From: Panagrolaimus kolymaensis
Lineage: Eukaryota; Nematoda; Chromadorea; Rhabditida; Panagrolaimidae
Direction: 5' to 3'
Length of the DNA: 64,000 nt
NCBI GenBank assembly: GCA_028622995.1
Contig: JAJQJQ010000008.1
Span: 186,001-250,000 of the forward strand
Positions 34,932 to 45,493 of this stretch are shown here, piece by piece. Each line of letters starts with the position of its first letter. Position 1 is the first letter of the stretch. A program made the position numbers and the translations under genes. The notes under the pieces are model-generated. The model was not told where the DNA came from, searched no databases, and saw only the letters and a program-made list of their open reading frames with translations.

Positions 34932-36382
34932 TTAAACGTAAAAAATATCGCAAAGTATTTCTTTTCGTAATTTTTTCAGTTTTTCTGAATCAATTTGATC
35001 CTTGTTTTTGAAAACTTCACGGCATTTTTGTTTTAGTCCTTCAAAGTTGTTGGAATACGCGATTTGAATATATTCGAATACGTTTTGAGGGTTTACATTA
35101 TTTTCCATATAAGTGGAACAAGCTTCCTAAAAAAATTCTCGACATCTTTTTTTGTCGAGTAAGTGAATCCTTACTTTTAATTCCAATAAACCATAATTTT
35201 TTGCAAATTCAAATAACTGGTTTTCAATTCCATCAATGGATTCAGCTTTTCCATAGCAAAAATTTAATGCTGCCGAAATAATTTTAGCTTCAAAACTTTT
35301 ACTTTTAATTTTAACTGGAAATTCCTTCTGGTATTCAAAGATATCTTTGAAAATTTCAGAATGAAATGCCAAAATGCAACGATAACTTGGAATTTCAATT
35401 CCATCACAGGAAAAAAAGCTGACATCTGGGTAGTTTTGAATGGTTGAAAACATTTCAGAAAATTTATTGCTGGTTTCTGTTGTTGGAATTAAAAGTGGAG
35501 TATTTTCGGTATCTGCCAAAGGAGTTGTTGGAGCTGAAGATGGTTCTGGTGAAGGTAAAACAGAAGGTGGACGGCTTTCTTCCAAAACTGGAGAAGGCAG
35601 GGATGACGGGGATCCATTTTCTTTCATAACACTGGTTTCTATAGTTTGAGAATTCCCTTTTGAGGGTAGTGAAGTTTTTGGATCAAAAACAAATGTTAAG
35701 GTCATATCAATATCATTAATTCCACTTCCATGAAAATATTCACGATCGCCAGTTTTATCTAAGAAAGCGATTTTATTAATAAAATTTTTTCTAGCAAATT
35801 AAATAACAAACCAACCATCTATTTCAATATTATTAGGATTTTCAATGACGATATAAATTCCCTTTTCTTTAACATTCTTAATAAAACATCGAAATTTTAG
35901 ATATTCATAACCAGGCAAAATAATTTCTTCTTCATAATATTCATAAAATTTTAACTTTAATAATTTTGAAGCTTGAATATGTAATTGATATGGAACACTA
36001 ACATACGAGACTTTTTTAAATTCCATGTCGGTCAAAATATGGAAACCGAAGTCAGAATTCAGAAAATGGCTTTCAACAATAAAGGTATTATTTTCCTTGT
36101 TAATTGGAATATCACTTCCGGAACCTAGAAACATAAATTAAATGTACCATACATTTTTTTTAAATTTATTAAAAAAAACTTACTTTGTGAATAAATTTCG
36201 GTTATTTCAAAATTTCCTTTAATATCTTGAATATAAAAAATATAAGTTTTAAATTGGTGGGGCTGGGAAACAAGCTTAAATTCAATATCATCAGTGATTT
36301 TGATGAGAGATACTTTGATTGGGGAAACTGTGGTTGTACGTGATAGAACACAAGTATGAATTATAGGAGCTTTGAAACGCAT
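34932..36382 (-). CDS. BTB-domain protein, cluster copy 3 (Ser/Pro/Thr-rich linker)
   Basis: Exons 36382-36184, 36124-35816, 35758-35175 and 35126-34932 remain in phase and give 428 residues. The N-terminal beta-rich module (exons 1-2, SLIKITDDIEFKLVS ... LPGYEYLKFRCFIKNV) is complete relative to copies 4-6. Exon 3 has the TLTFVFDPKT hallmark, then an 80-residue low-complexity linker rich in Ser, Pro, Glu and Thr that is unique to this copy. The BTB domain follows (YPDVSFFSCDGIEIPSYRC ... ALNFCYGKAESI ... LFEFAKNYGLLEL), and exon 4 is the BACK-like end. The intron 2 donor is the weak GTTGGT, but phase and position match the sister genes. Confidence 0.8.
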
Positions 36383-36826
36383 TATTGTAGAAAAATAATT
36401 GTGTCTGGAGAAGGGAAAATTCTTTTATAACTTTTATAAATGTTTTAACGAAAAAATTTGTTTTATTGCAAATTTTTTTAATAGTAAAAAAACACTTGAA
36501 AACTATGGGTTGCATTTTCATGATGAGACCAAAAGATAAACCAATCAAGGTCAAACTTATGGATGGTGGCATAAAAGTCGTCGTTGATGCACGTTTTTTT
36601 AAACTCATAAAAAAATCAATAAAAACTTTTTTGGTTTTTTTGGTCGAATCAATTTAGATTATGTCTGTCGTTCATAAATCGAACATAAAAAACCAAAAAA
36701 GGGTGTTCCACAAAAAAGTATTTAAATTATTTATAAAACACAATGGTTCTAGAGGAAATAAATATAAAAAACAGTGTAAAAATAAGCGATGAATGATTAT
36801 AAAAAAACGAGTTCGGAATATAAAAA
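36383..36826. other. Spacer between BTB copies 3 and 4
   Basis: This is a tail-to-head spacer on the minus strand and should hold the copy 3 promoter. The 63- and 105-codon frames here lack features. Confidence 0.5.
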
Positions 36827-38392
36827 TTAAGCACAAAAAACATCAAAGAGAATATCTTTTGATAATTGTTTAAACGATTGTTGGTCAACTTTATTTTTAT
36901 TTTCTTTCAAAATATGTTGACATTTTTTCTTTAAATCTTCAAAGTTGTTGGCATATGCGATTTCGATAAATTCACAAACATTTTTGATATCGACTTTTGT
37001 TTCAAAATAATCTTGGCATGCATCCTAGAAAAAATAAAAATTATTTTTCAAAACTATCGAAATTATGTTAAGTTTTACCTTTAATTCTTTAATTTTAAAT
37101 TTAATTGCGAATTCAAATAATTTTCCTTCTTTTCCGATAATAGCCTCCGGTTTGCCATAACAAAAATTCAATGCAGCATTAATAATCGAAGCATTAAATT
37201 CTTTAATTCCAATCTTCACAGGCAAAGTTTTGATTTCTTCAAATTTATTTTTAAAAACTTCCGAATATTTTGCCAAAACACATCGATAACTATAAATTTC
37301 AACTTCATCAAATGAAATAATTACGACATCTGCATATTTCGCATCGGACATAATGTCATAAAATATCGGAGTTGGCTTTCCTCCTTTTTTATTTGAATCA
37401 TTATTTGCCAATGATAAAGCAGTATTATTTTCATCACTTTTAAATTTTCTAGGATCAAAAATAAAAGCAATGTCCAATTTTAAATCGTTGCTAACAGGAA
37501 ATGTTATTTTAAAATCACCTATCTTCCCTATAAATTTTTAACTTTTTTACTTGAACAACACAAAAAATATAGAAGAAATTACCATTTATAAAAACATTTA
37601 ATGGATTTTGAATATGGAATTCAATTTCAGATTCTGTGATTTTTTTGATATAATATCGAAATTTTAAACATTCATAATCAGGCAATGTTAAAGTTTTTTT
37701 ATAACACTCATGCTCATTTAGTATTTGAAGGAGATATGCGTTTTGGTTAAAATTCTGTGAAACTATAACATATTCGACTTCTTTGTATTCAACTTCAATC
37801 TCGATTTCAAATTTAATGCGGATATTTTCAGTTGCCGAAGAAATGCTAAATGACTGAGTATTTGTATCGAAATTTTTTTCGATATTATTGTCATCTAAAA
37901 ATAATTATTTATAGTTTCGAATTAAGTTTTATCAACAACAAAAAATTATAGTATTTTCCTGATTATAAGTTAAAATAGCAAAAACTAACCTTCTTTAAAA
38001 ATTTTGATATATTCAAAAACACCTTTTATGTTTTCTAATACAAAAGTGTATTCTTCCTGACTTTTCATGGGTGGGTGTTGCATGTAGTTAGGCCGTTGTA
38101 TTGGGTATGGAATTGAAAAAATGCTTGTATTTGACTCTTCATGGTATGGTGGTTGTGGCAAAACTCGATCTGATCGAATACAATCTTCATCGTTGGGAAC
38201 AGGTTTAGGTTGTAAATTGTGTCGAGTGCATTTAGAATACTTTTGCTTTGGAACATCTGGATAATCTTTATTTCGGACTGGATTTAAATAGTATGGAATT
38301 ACAGTAAATTCATTTGATTCATTAAATTTAACAATTGTTGGTAAATATGTTGATAAATTAACCGATTTAAACAAAGAAGTTTTCAAAAGCAT
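36827..38392 (-). CDS. BTB-domain protein, cluster copy 4 (insert in N-terminal module)
   Basis: Exons 38392-37990, 37894-37583, 37527-37079 and 37024-36827 remain in phase and give 453 residues, the longest of the cluster. Exon 1 contains an extra stretch of about 70 residues rich in Pro, Tyr and Asn (VRNKDYPDVPKQKYSK ... PIQRPNYMQHPPMKS) between the EFTVIP strand and the EEYTFVLENIKG strand; no sister gene has it. Exon 3 carries the IAFIFDPRKF hallmark, a short polar linker and the BTB domain (YADVVIISFDEVEIYSYRC ... ALNFCYGKPEAI). Its BTB exon is nearly identical to that of copy 2, while the N-terminal exons are very different. Confidence 0.8.
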
Positions 38393-40235
38393 TTTAATTT
38401 TTTTTTATTTATCATAAAAAATCAACAATAAAAAGAGATTTTAAGAAACAACTATACTTGAGCTGCTTGACAATGACAAATGATATTGTTCGCTATATTA
38501 TAAGCAACAATAAAAAAATGATAAACCCATAAATGATTCACTTGCCACACCCATGTTACTTCCTTTATGGTGCTGCTTATCATATATCAATAAAATATTG
38601 TTTTGTTTGCAACAAAGTATAAATCATTAAAACAAAGTTAGGGAGATGCTAAAAAATTGCTTTCTGTATTTTTTTTTTTTTTGCAAAAACTTTATTGTCA
38701 TTGTCTAATAAAATTACAAGAGAGAAAACACTTCCATATTTGATCGAATGATGTGCATTTTATTTTTATTTTTAGAAAGTTTTGGGGTTGCTACTCTCAC
38801 ACACCGAAGGCTCAAAATGTAGACCAAAAATGTGCGCTTTTGTTTTATGGAAAAATTTAACAATAATCAAAAATAAAATAGAGCGAATAATAAAGAAAGA
38901 AATTGTTAAAAAAGGAATAGAAAATTAACAAATAAGTTTAATAAAACTTTTACTTTTTGGAAAGTTCAACAATAACTTTTTGAGAATTTTTGTTGGTTGG
39001 AAAGTAGCATTTTTTGTTTTGTTTGTTAAAGCTATTGCTGACCAAGTGGTTTAAATTTTAAAAAGCAAACATTTTCAAGATAGAAAAAGGGAATGGAAGA
39101 ATGTTTAAAAGCGTTGGGCGGGAAGGGGAGATTCAATTTCGATGCAAGGTAAGAAAAAAATAAATACAAAGAGTTAAAATGAAGGAATCATAGATGCGCG
39201 GTGTGTTTTTTGTGTTTGTCTCTCATTTTTTTTTTCATCGCACAAAAGAAGAAAATTGTTCAACTTTAACAACTTTACAAAAAAAAACAAATGAAAAAAT
39301 TTAATTGATTTTTTCTCTTTTTTTCTTTGTCATCAAACACATTTATTTAAGGTTTTTGAAGGCCGTTCGTTGTTGTTGGTTGATAAACTTTTGTTATTTT
39401 TTTTTGTTTTGAATATTTTGGAACGCTTTTTTTTATGTTTTTTTATTTACTTTTTTCCTAAGCATAGTTGCTTTGAAGGGATAAAATTAATGAATATCGT
39501 TTTTGACAAATGAAACGAAAAATAAAGCTTTGTTAATATAAGTTTTAGCAGCTGGCATTACTAAAAATTGAAACAATTAAAATCTCTCTTTTTAGTCGGG
39601 GATTCAAAACAATCGGACGGATTTACAATGTCCATACCATTTTATATTAAAAAGATAAAAGTTGAAAAAAAAATTACATATTTAGAAAGTGAATAAATGA
39701 AAGCATGATTATTTTTTGTATTATGAGAAAAAAAATTTCAATACAACGTAAAAAATAATACAGAGAATATAAATGAAGGAATCAAAAATCAGTTGGTTTG
39801 TGCTTGTATCCCATCAATGAAAAAAAATATTGAAAATTTTGGAAGAACTTTCAAACAAAAAATTAAAGAAAATTTTTGATTTTTTCTTTCTTTTCCCATT
39901 TATAACAATTAAAATTTTTGGTATTCATTGACAACTTCTTGAATGCTTTTAAAAATTAATATTGGATATGGAGCTTCCTATATTTTTTAAAAATTAATTT
40001 TTTCATCTCTTAGTTGTGATTTATTCTTGTTTGTCATTTAAAATCTAAAAATAAACACATTTTAAACTACTTTTTTTGTTTAAATAAAATATTTCTCAAT
40101 CGCGTTGTTAAAAACATTGGTTTCGAAGTTTGTGCATTTACTTGCAAAATAAGATTTCCCACAAGAATAAAAATAATAAATGAAAGAAAAGCAAAGAAAA
40201 GACAGAAAAAGAAAATTGTAAAACAAAATAAATTT
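38393..40235. other. Long spacer with a diverged internal duplication
   Basis: No gene is seen. Segments around 39155-39205 and 39745-39795 are similar (both have aaatgaaggaatca after an A-rich stretch and are followed by a T-rich tract), suggesting an old duplication about 590 bp apart. It may be remains of lost BTB-copy flanks. Confidence 0.45.
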
Positions 40236-41585
40236 TTAAACATAAAAAACGTCGACAAGAATTTCCTTTGGCAATTCTTTGAATTTGGTTGGATCAACTT
40301 CGCTTTTATTTTTCTTTAAAACTTGATGACATTTTTGTTTTAAATCATCAAAATGATTGGAATATGCAATTTGAATATATTCGCAAACATTTTTGGGGTT
40401 AACATTCGCTTCCAAAAAGGTGCAACAAGCTTCCTAAAATAAATTTAGATTAAATGCATTTCTCAAAATAAATTAGACCCTTACTTTTAATTCGATGATG
40501 TCGTATTTGGTTGCAAATTCAAACAATTTACTTTCATTTCCTTCAATGGCTTCAGTTTTGCCATAACAAAAACCCAATGCGGCAGAAATAATTTTAGCTT
40601 CAAATCCTTCGATATGAATTTTTACGGGAATTTCCTTTATTTTATCAAAAACACTTTTAAAGATTTCTGAATAAAATGCTAATACAGATCGATAGGATGG
40701 AATTTTATTTCCTTCAGATGAAATAAGAATGACATCAGAATATTCACTTTTGGTGGACATAATTTCATAAAAGTTTGATTCAAACTTTTGAGTTTTTTGT
40801 TTCTTTTGGATTTTTGCTTGATGCTTTAATGAAAGTGAATTCATTTTGTTGCTGATTACATTGTTGCTGGGTTCATCAAATTCATCCAAAGTTGTTGGAT
40901 CAAAAACAAATGACAATGTCATGTCAAAATTATGATTGATATTACTTTCTTGCTTGAAGTTGTCTGCTTTTCCTGAAGAAAAAAAAATAGTAAAGTTATT
41001 AGACAAATTGCTCTTAGAAAAGTTTACCTTGAATTTCAACATTTTTCCAAGGATTTTCGATAACAACTTCAACCATGTTTTCTCGAATCTTTTTGATTAA
41101 ACAACGAAATTTGAGATATTCATGTTCGGGTAAAACAATTTCATCTTCATAGTATTCAAATAGTTTTAAAAGTTTCATTCTTGTGGAAGCAATTTCAAGC
41201 TTATATGAAACATTAACGTATGAAACTTTTTTAAATTCAACATCCGTTAAAATGTGAAATTCATGATTATAACCGATATAGCTATTTCCAACAAGGAAGG
41301 TTTTATTTTCAGTATTATATGGAACATCAGTTCCACTACCTGCAAAAATAAAGAAGGCTCGTTTTCTGTTTTGGATTGATAAATTTATAAAAAAAAGCTA
41401 CCTTGAGATCGAATTTTAGTCATTTCAAAATCACCTTTTATATCCTGAACATGAAAAAGATAGGTTCCAGAGCTAACAAGTTGAGGAACAACAGTAAATT
41501 CGACGCCATCTTTAAATTTGATAGTTGTGTTCGCAGTTGGTGAAATAAGACAAGTATTTATGAGAGCTGTTTTGAAGCAATGCAT
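40236..41585 (-). CDS. BTB-domain protein, cluster copy 5
   Basis: Exons 41585-41402, 41339-41028, 40972-40485 and 40433-40236 stay in phase and give 393 residues. Exon 1 has NTTIKFKDGVEFTVVP and YLFHVQDIKGDFEM. Exon 2 has SYKLEIAS and LPEHEYLKFRCLIKKI. Exon 3 has LSFVFDPTTL, a Lys/Gln-rich linker and the BTB domain (YSDVILISSEGNKIPSYRS ... ALGFCYGKTEAI ... LFEFATKYDIIEL). Exon 4 is the BACK-like end (KNVCEYIQIAYSNHFDDLK ... PKEILVDVFYV). This is the most regular copy and a good template for the family. A longer frame starting at 41072 is read-through of intron 2. Confidence 0.82.
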
Positions 41586-42110
41586 TTTTATTTTAGCTAC
41601 AAATGTTTTTTAGGTTTGAATAAAGTCTGATAATTAATTAATAAACGCAAAAAAAAAACAAGAAAAAATATAAATGATGAAAAAGTGGCATTGCTCGATT
41701 TAGTAAAACATTTTTTTTTTTCAAAAAAAAAATTTGATCTGCGAACAAAAAATAATCGCTATGAGAAATTAAAAGGTAAGAGATACATAAAATTGGATAA
41801 GCAGAAAATTGTTTTGCGCAGAATTCAATTTTTTCTTTGTGCGCCATTTTTTTGTGTCAGGCATTTACAAATGTTTGAAGCATGGATGCGTAAGATAACT
41901 AGTTATGTCGCTTTGTTTTACTTTAGCACTTTTTCTTAGGATTTTTAACCTTTTTTTAATTTTGTAATTTTTTTATTCCAAATTATAATAACAAAATAAA
42001 ATACAGAACAAATAAAATCAAAGTATAAATAAATGCATGAAGTAAGGCAAGCAAAGAAAAATATTAAAAAAAAAGAAACAAGCAAAAGGTTTCACAAAGC
42101 AAAACGGATT
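41586..42110. other. Spacer between BTB copies 5 and 6
   Basis: AT-rich, with homopolymers. It should contain the copy 5 promoter. Frames of 69-84 codons on both strands have no coding features. Confidence 0.5.
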
Positions 42111-43410
42111 TTAAATGGTCAAAAGAATATCAGCGAGAATGTGTGCTGGCAATTGTCGAAGTTTGCTTGAATCTACTTCTTCACGGTGGTCTTTCAAGAT
42201 TTGGTGGCATTTTAGTTTGAGGATTTCAAGTTCGCCAGAATATGAAATTTGAATCATTTCACAAACATTCCCAGGGGTTACATTGGCTTCTGAGCAACAA
42301 GCAAACTGAAAAAAAAAATCAACCTCACTATTTTTTTTTAAACCGGAAAGACCATACCTTTAAAACATCGATGCCATATTTGGTTGCAAATTCAAAAACT
42401 TTGTTTTCATTCCCAAAAATAGAATTATTTTTGCCATAACAAAATTCCAAAGCAGCAGAAATTGTGTTAGCATCAAAACCTTCGATTTGGATTTTTACTG
42501 GAACTACGTGTTTTTCAGCAAAAATACTTTTAAAAATATCGGAATAATGTGCTAAAATGCATCGATGGGTTGGAATTTGAATATTATCGGATGAAATAAG
42601 AATGGCATCTTTAAATGCACTTTTTGTTAAAATTTCATATAGCGATGCTCTGGTTGTTCGGGATTCGGATTGTGTTCCATTTTCAATTTCATTCATAGGA
42701 ATATTTCCTTCCAAAGATGCGGGATCAAAAATGAAAACCAATTTAGTTTTAAAATCATCTTGTTTAAGATAGAATTGTGTTGTAAAGTCACCATTTTTAC
42801 CTAAAAATTATTTTGTTGTTGTTAAAGTTATTAAATTTTTATCAAACTATGCCATTGATTTTAATATTATAAGGATTTTTAATAATGACACAAATAACGC
42901 CATTCTTGACTTTTCCAACATTGAGAGGAAAACTTAAATAATTATAACCAGGCAAAACAATTTTGTCTTCATAACACTCGCCAACATTTAATGCGTTCAT
43001 ACGCGCGTGAGAAATATTCAATTCATAAGTAACATCAACAAATGAAACTTTCTTTAGTTCAAGGTTTGCAGAAATATAAAAAAAACCATTGGAGTCAATC
43101 TCGTCGTCAATAATAAAAGTTTTATTTTCAGTATCATATTTAACTTCAATTATGTTATGACGGCAGTTGAAGCGGTCTAAAAAATAAAAATGTCTAATTA
43201 TTTTTACCTGATAAACTTACCATAGCGATGGATAGAAATTTTGTTAATTTCAAAATCACCTTTTATATCCTCAACTTGAATAATATATTCTTTATTCTTT
43301 AAATGTTTTGGAACAAGGGTAAATTCAATTTCATCATTAAATTTAATAATTGTTTTGTCAGTTTTGGAAATATAAAGACAGGTTTCTTCTAATTTGCAGT
43401 GGTAAAGCAT
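42111..43410 (-). CDS. BTB-domain protein, cluster copy 6 (with a GC-AG intron)
   Basis: Exons 43410-43221, 43176-42853, 42800-42358 and 42305-42111 give 383 residues. I chose the ATG at 43410 because MLYHCKLEETCLYIS aligns with the starts of copies 3-5; an in-frame ATG at 43458 adds 16 residues. Exon 2 has LPGYNYLSFPLNVGKVK. Exon 3 has LVFIFDPASL, a short linker and the BTB domain (FKDAILISSDNIQIPTHRC ... ALEFCYGKNNSI ... VFEFATKYGIDVL). Exon 4 has a BACK-like end that closes with ADILLTI. Intron 2 (42801-42852) begins with GC instead of GT; reading through meets a TGA four codons later, and the spliced phase equals that of the sister genes. Confidence 0.8.
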
Positions 43411-45004
43411 TTTGATCTTTTGGAAAATTAGGAAGCAAAAAGAAAAATGGTTAACCAAGAAATTTTGGAGAAATGAATGAATGATAAATAATTATCTGAC
43501 TTTTTTCAAATTTACTTGGACATTTTTTCGTAAACACTTGAAATAAGGGGTTGCATTTTCGTGATAAAACTTTATGACCTCTGATGGCTTAAAGGGCAAA
43601 TTTATGGCAAACAACAAATCATTGCTTGCCAGTTTACTATATTTTATGACCTTTGTTTGCTCATCTTTGACCTAATTCTTTCATTAAAATTATTAGGCCT
43701 TTAATCAGCCATTGATTTTTAGGAATTCAATTTATTTTTCTTCCAATAAAACTTTCGGATAAAAGTTTCTAAAAGTTAAAACTTTGGAAAAGAAAAATAT
43801 TCATTCAGTTGCTTGTACTTTTTACTCTTTTTTTCCTCATAAAAATGGGTGAAAAAAAAGAAAATGAAAATCAATATTGCGCAAATATAGTAAAAATAAA
43901 TAACAAACAGTCAACACAACAAAAAAAAAATGAAAGGAAAAAAAGATCAGAAAACTCAGACTCAGCAAAAAATGACGATGGATTGATGATGGAAGAAGTA
44001 AAGCAAATCAAGCGAATCCTTTTAACTCAAAAAAATAAATGTATTTCCATCAGCGCTTGGAAAGAGAGAAAAAAGAGAGGGAAAAATGAGACAATAATTT
44101 TTTTTGGATGCAGCACACAAAAAAAGAGACAGACAGAAAATAATTATTTATATCCATGGTGCAAAAATCAATCGAATTTTATGTTAGTAAAGGTATAACA
44201 CCTGGGATTTTTTTAGTGTTTGCTAATTGTATAAGCTAATTTACTTATTTGTATTTTTTTAGCGACTTTTCATTTTTTATAAATAAATGTACTAAGCCAT
44301 TAATTTTCCAAAAGTGTAAATAAAAAATTATTTCTTTAAATCTTTTTTGTTTATATTTTATAATGTACGTAAAAGCGCAAGTTTTATTCACATTATTTTT
44401 TGGGAGAATTGAGACCTCAAATCTCTGGCTTTCCATTTTTCTATTCCATACTTGTTTTTTTCCTGAAAATTTTAATTGCTTTCTTTCAATCTTTTTTTTT
44501 TCTTTCTTTAAAAAATATCATGGCTTTTGGAGGACGTTGTTCCAGTTTAAAAAATATTCTTGGCATTCACTTATTTATTTATTTTTTCTTCCTTGTTTTT
44601 TTGGGCTTTTTTATTACTTCCATTTCCTGTTTCTTTATGATGCATTTTTGGAGCGTTTAAAATTCTTTAAATAATTTTTTATAGCTCAAAAACGAACGCA
44701 ATAAAAATGCTTGTAAAATTCTTTTTTGTTATCAGTTCATTTTCATTTTGAGCTGCTGCTTCGGTCATAATTCTTTGAAGTTGCCCAAAAAAAATTTAGA
44801 ACGGAAGCAATTTGTTTCATTAATGAGCGTCATCAAAAAATTGTATAAATTAAAGCATAAGCATTTTTATTAGTAGCAAAGGTTTGAATTAATTACTTTT
44901 TTCAACTTTGATCGGTCAAGTTTTAAAAATATAATAATAGCTAAATTTATGTATTTGCCCTTTTTATTGAAAAATTATGAATTTTTTTTTCTAGAGTTTT
45001 GTTT
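43411..45004. other. Gene-poor region
   Basis: This includes the copy 6 promoter side. Frames at 43809-44198 (Lys/Glu/Asn-rich, low complexity) and at 44363-44674 (Phe/Leu-rich, from poly-T) look like composition artefacts. No RNA gene was recognised. Confidence 0.5.
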
Positions 45005-45012
45005 TTCGCAAG

Positions 45013-45485
45013 CAAGCTTGGGCGGGAATGAAAACTCCGGGACGGGAATCCGGGAATCCGGGATTCCCGTAAAAAAGTCCGGGACGGAACGGGAATCCGG
45101 GAATTCATGAAATGGTTAAAAACTCTATTTTTCTGCCATTTTTTCATTTTTTTAAACCAAATGCTTTCTATTAAAAAAATGTATTAGACACATTTTCTTA
45201 AAAACATGACGTTTTAACCAATTGTGAATTTTAGCGTTAAATTTTTTTGATAAAAAAGTATTTTTTTAGTAATAATTTGTCAGATAATCAAAAAGTTTTG
45301 ATGATAACTCATGAAAATTTTGAAGAAAATGGTTACTGGAACGATAATATGTACTCCTCCCTTTACTCTTATTAATTCCGGATTCCGGAAAGAAAATCCG
45401 GGAATCCGGGACGGGAATAATTATCGAAAAAGTGGTCCGGAATCCGGGAATCCGGAACACGATCCGGGATTCCCGCCCAAGCCTG
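45013..45485. mobile_element. hAT-type MITE, GGAATCCGGG family, copy 2 (473 bp, reverse orientation)
   Basis: The ends CAAGCTTGGGCGGGAAT and ATTCCCGCCCAAGCCTG form the same 17-bp inverted repeat as copy 1, with one mismatch. An exact 8-bp duplication TTCGCAAG flanks it (45005-45012 and 45486-45493). The centre is the reverse complement of copy 1's centre with a few differences (for example gggaggagtacatatta against the complement of ataatatgtactcctccc), so the two copies lie in opposite orientation. Confidence 0.93.
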
Positions 45486-45493
45486 TTCGCAAG

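Noticed and set aside
43809..44198. 129-codon frame, Lys/Glu/Asn-rich
   Set aside because: Low-complexity A-rich DNA; no domain, no paralogue and no supporting exon structure.
44363..44674. Hydrophobic frames suggesting a membrane protein
   Set aside because: Phe/Leu content arises from poly-T tracts; there is no consistent pattern of segments and loops.
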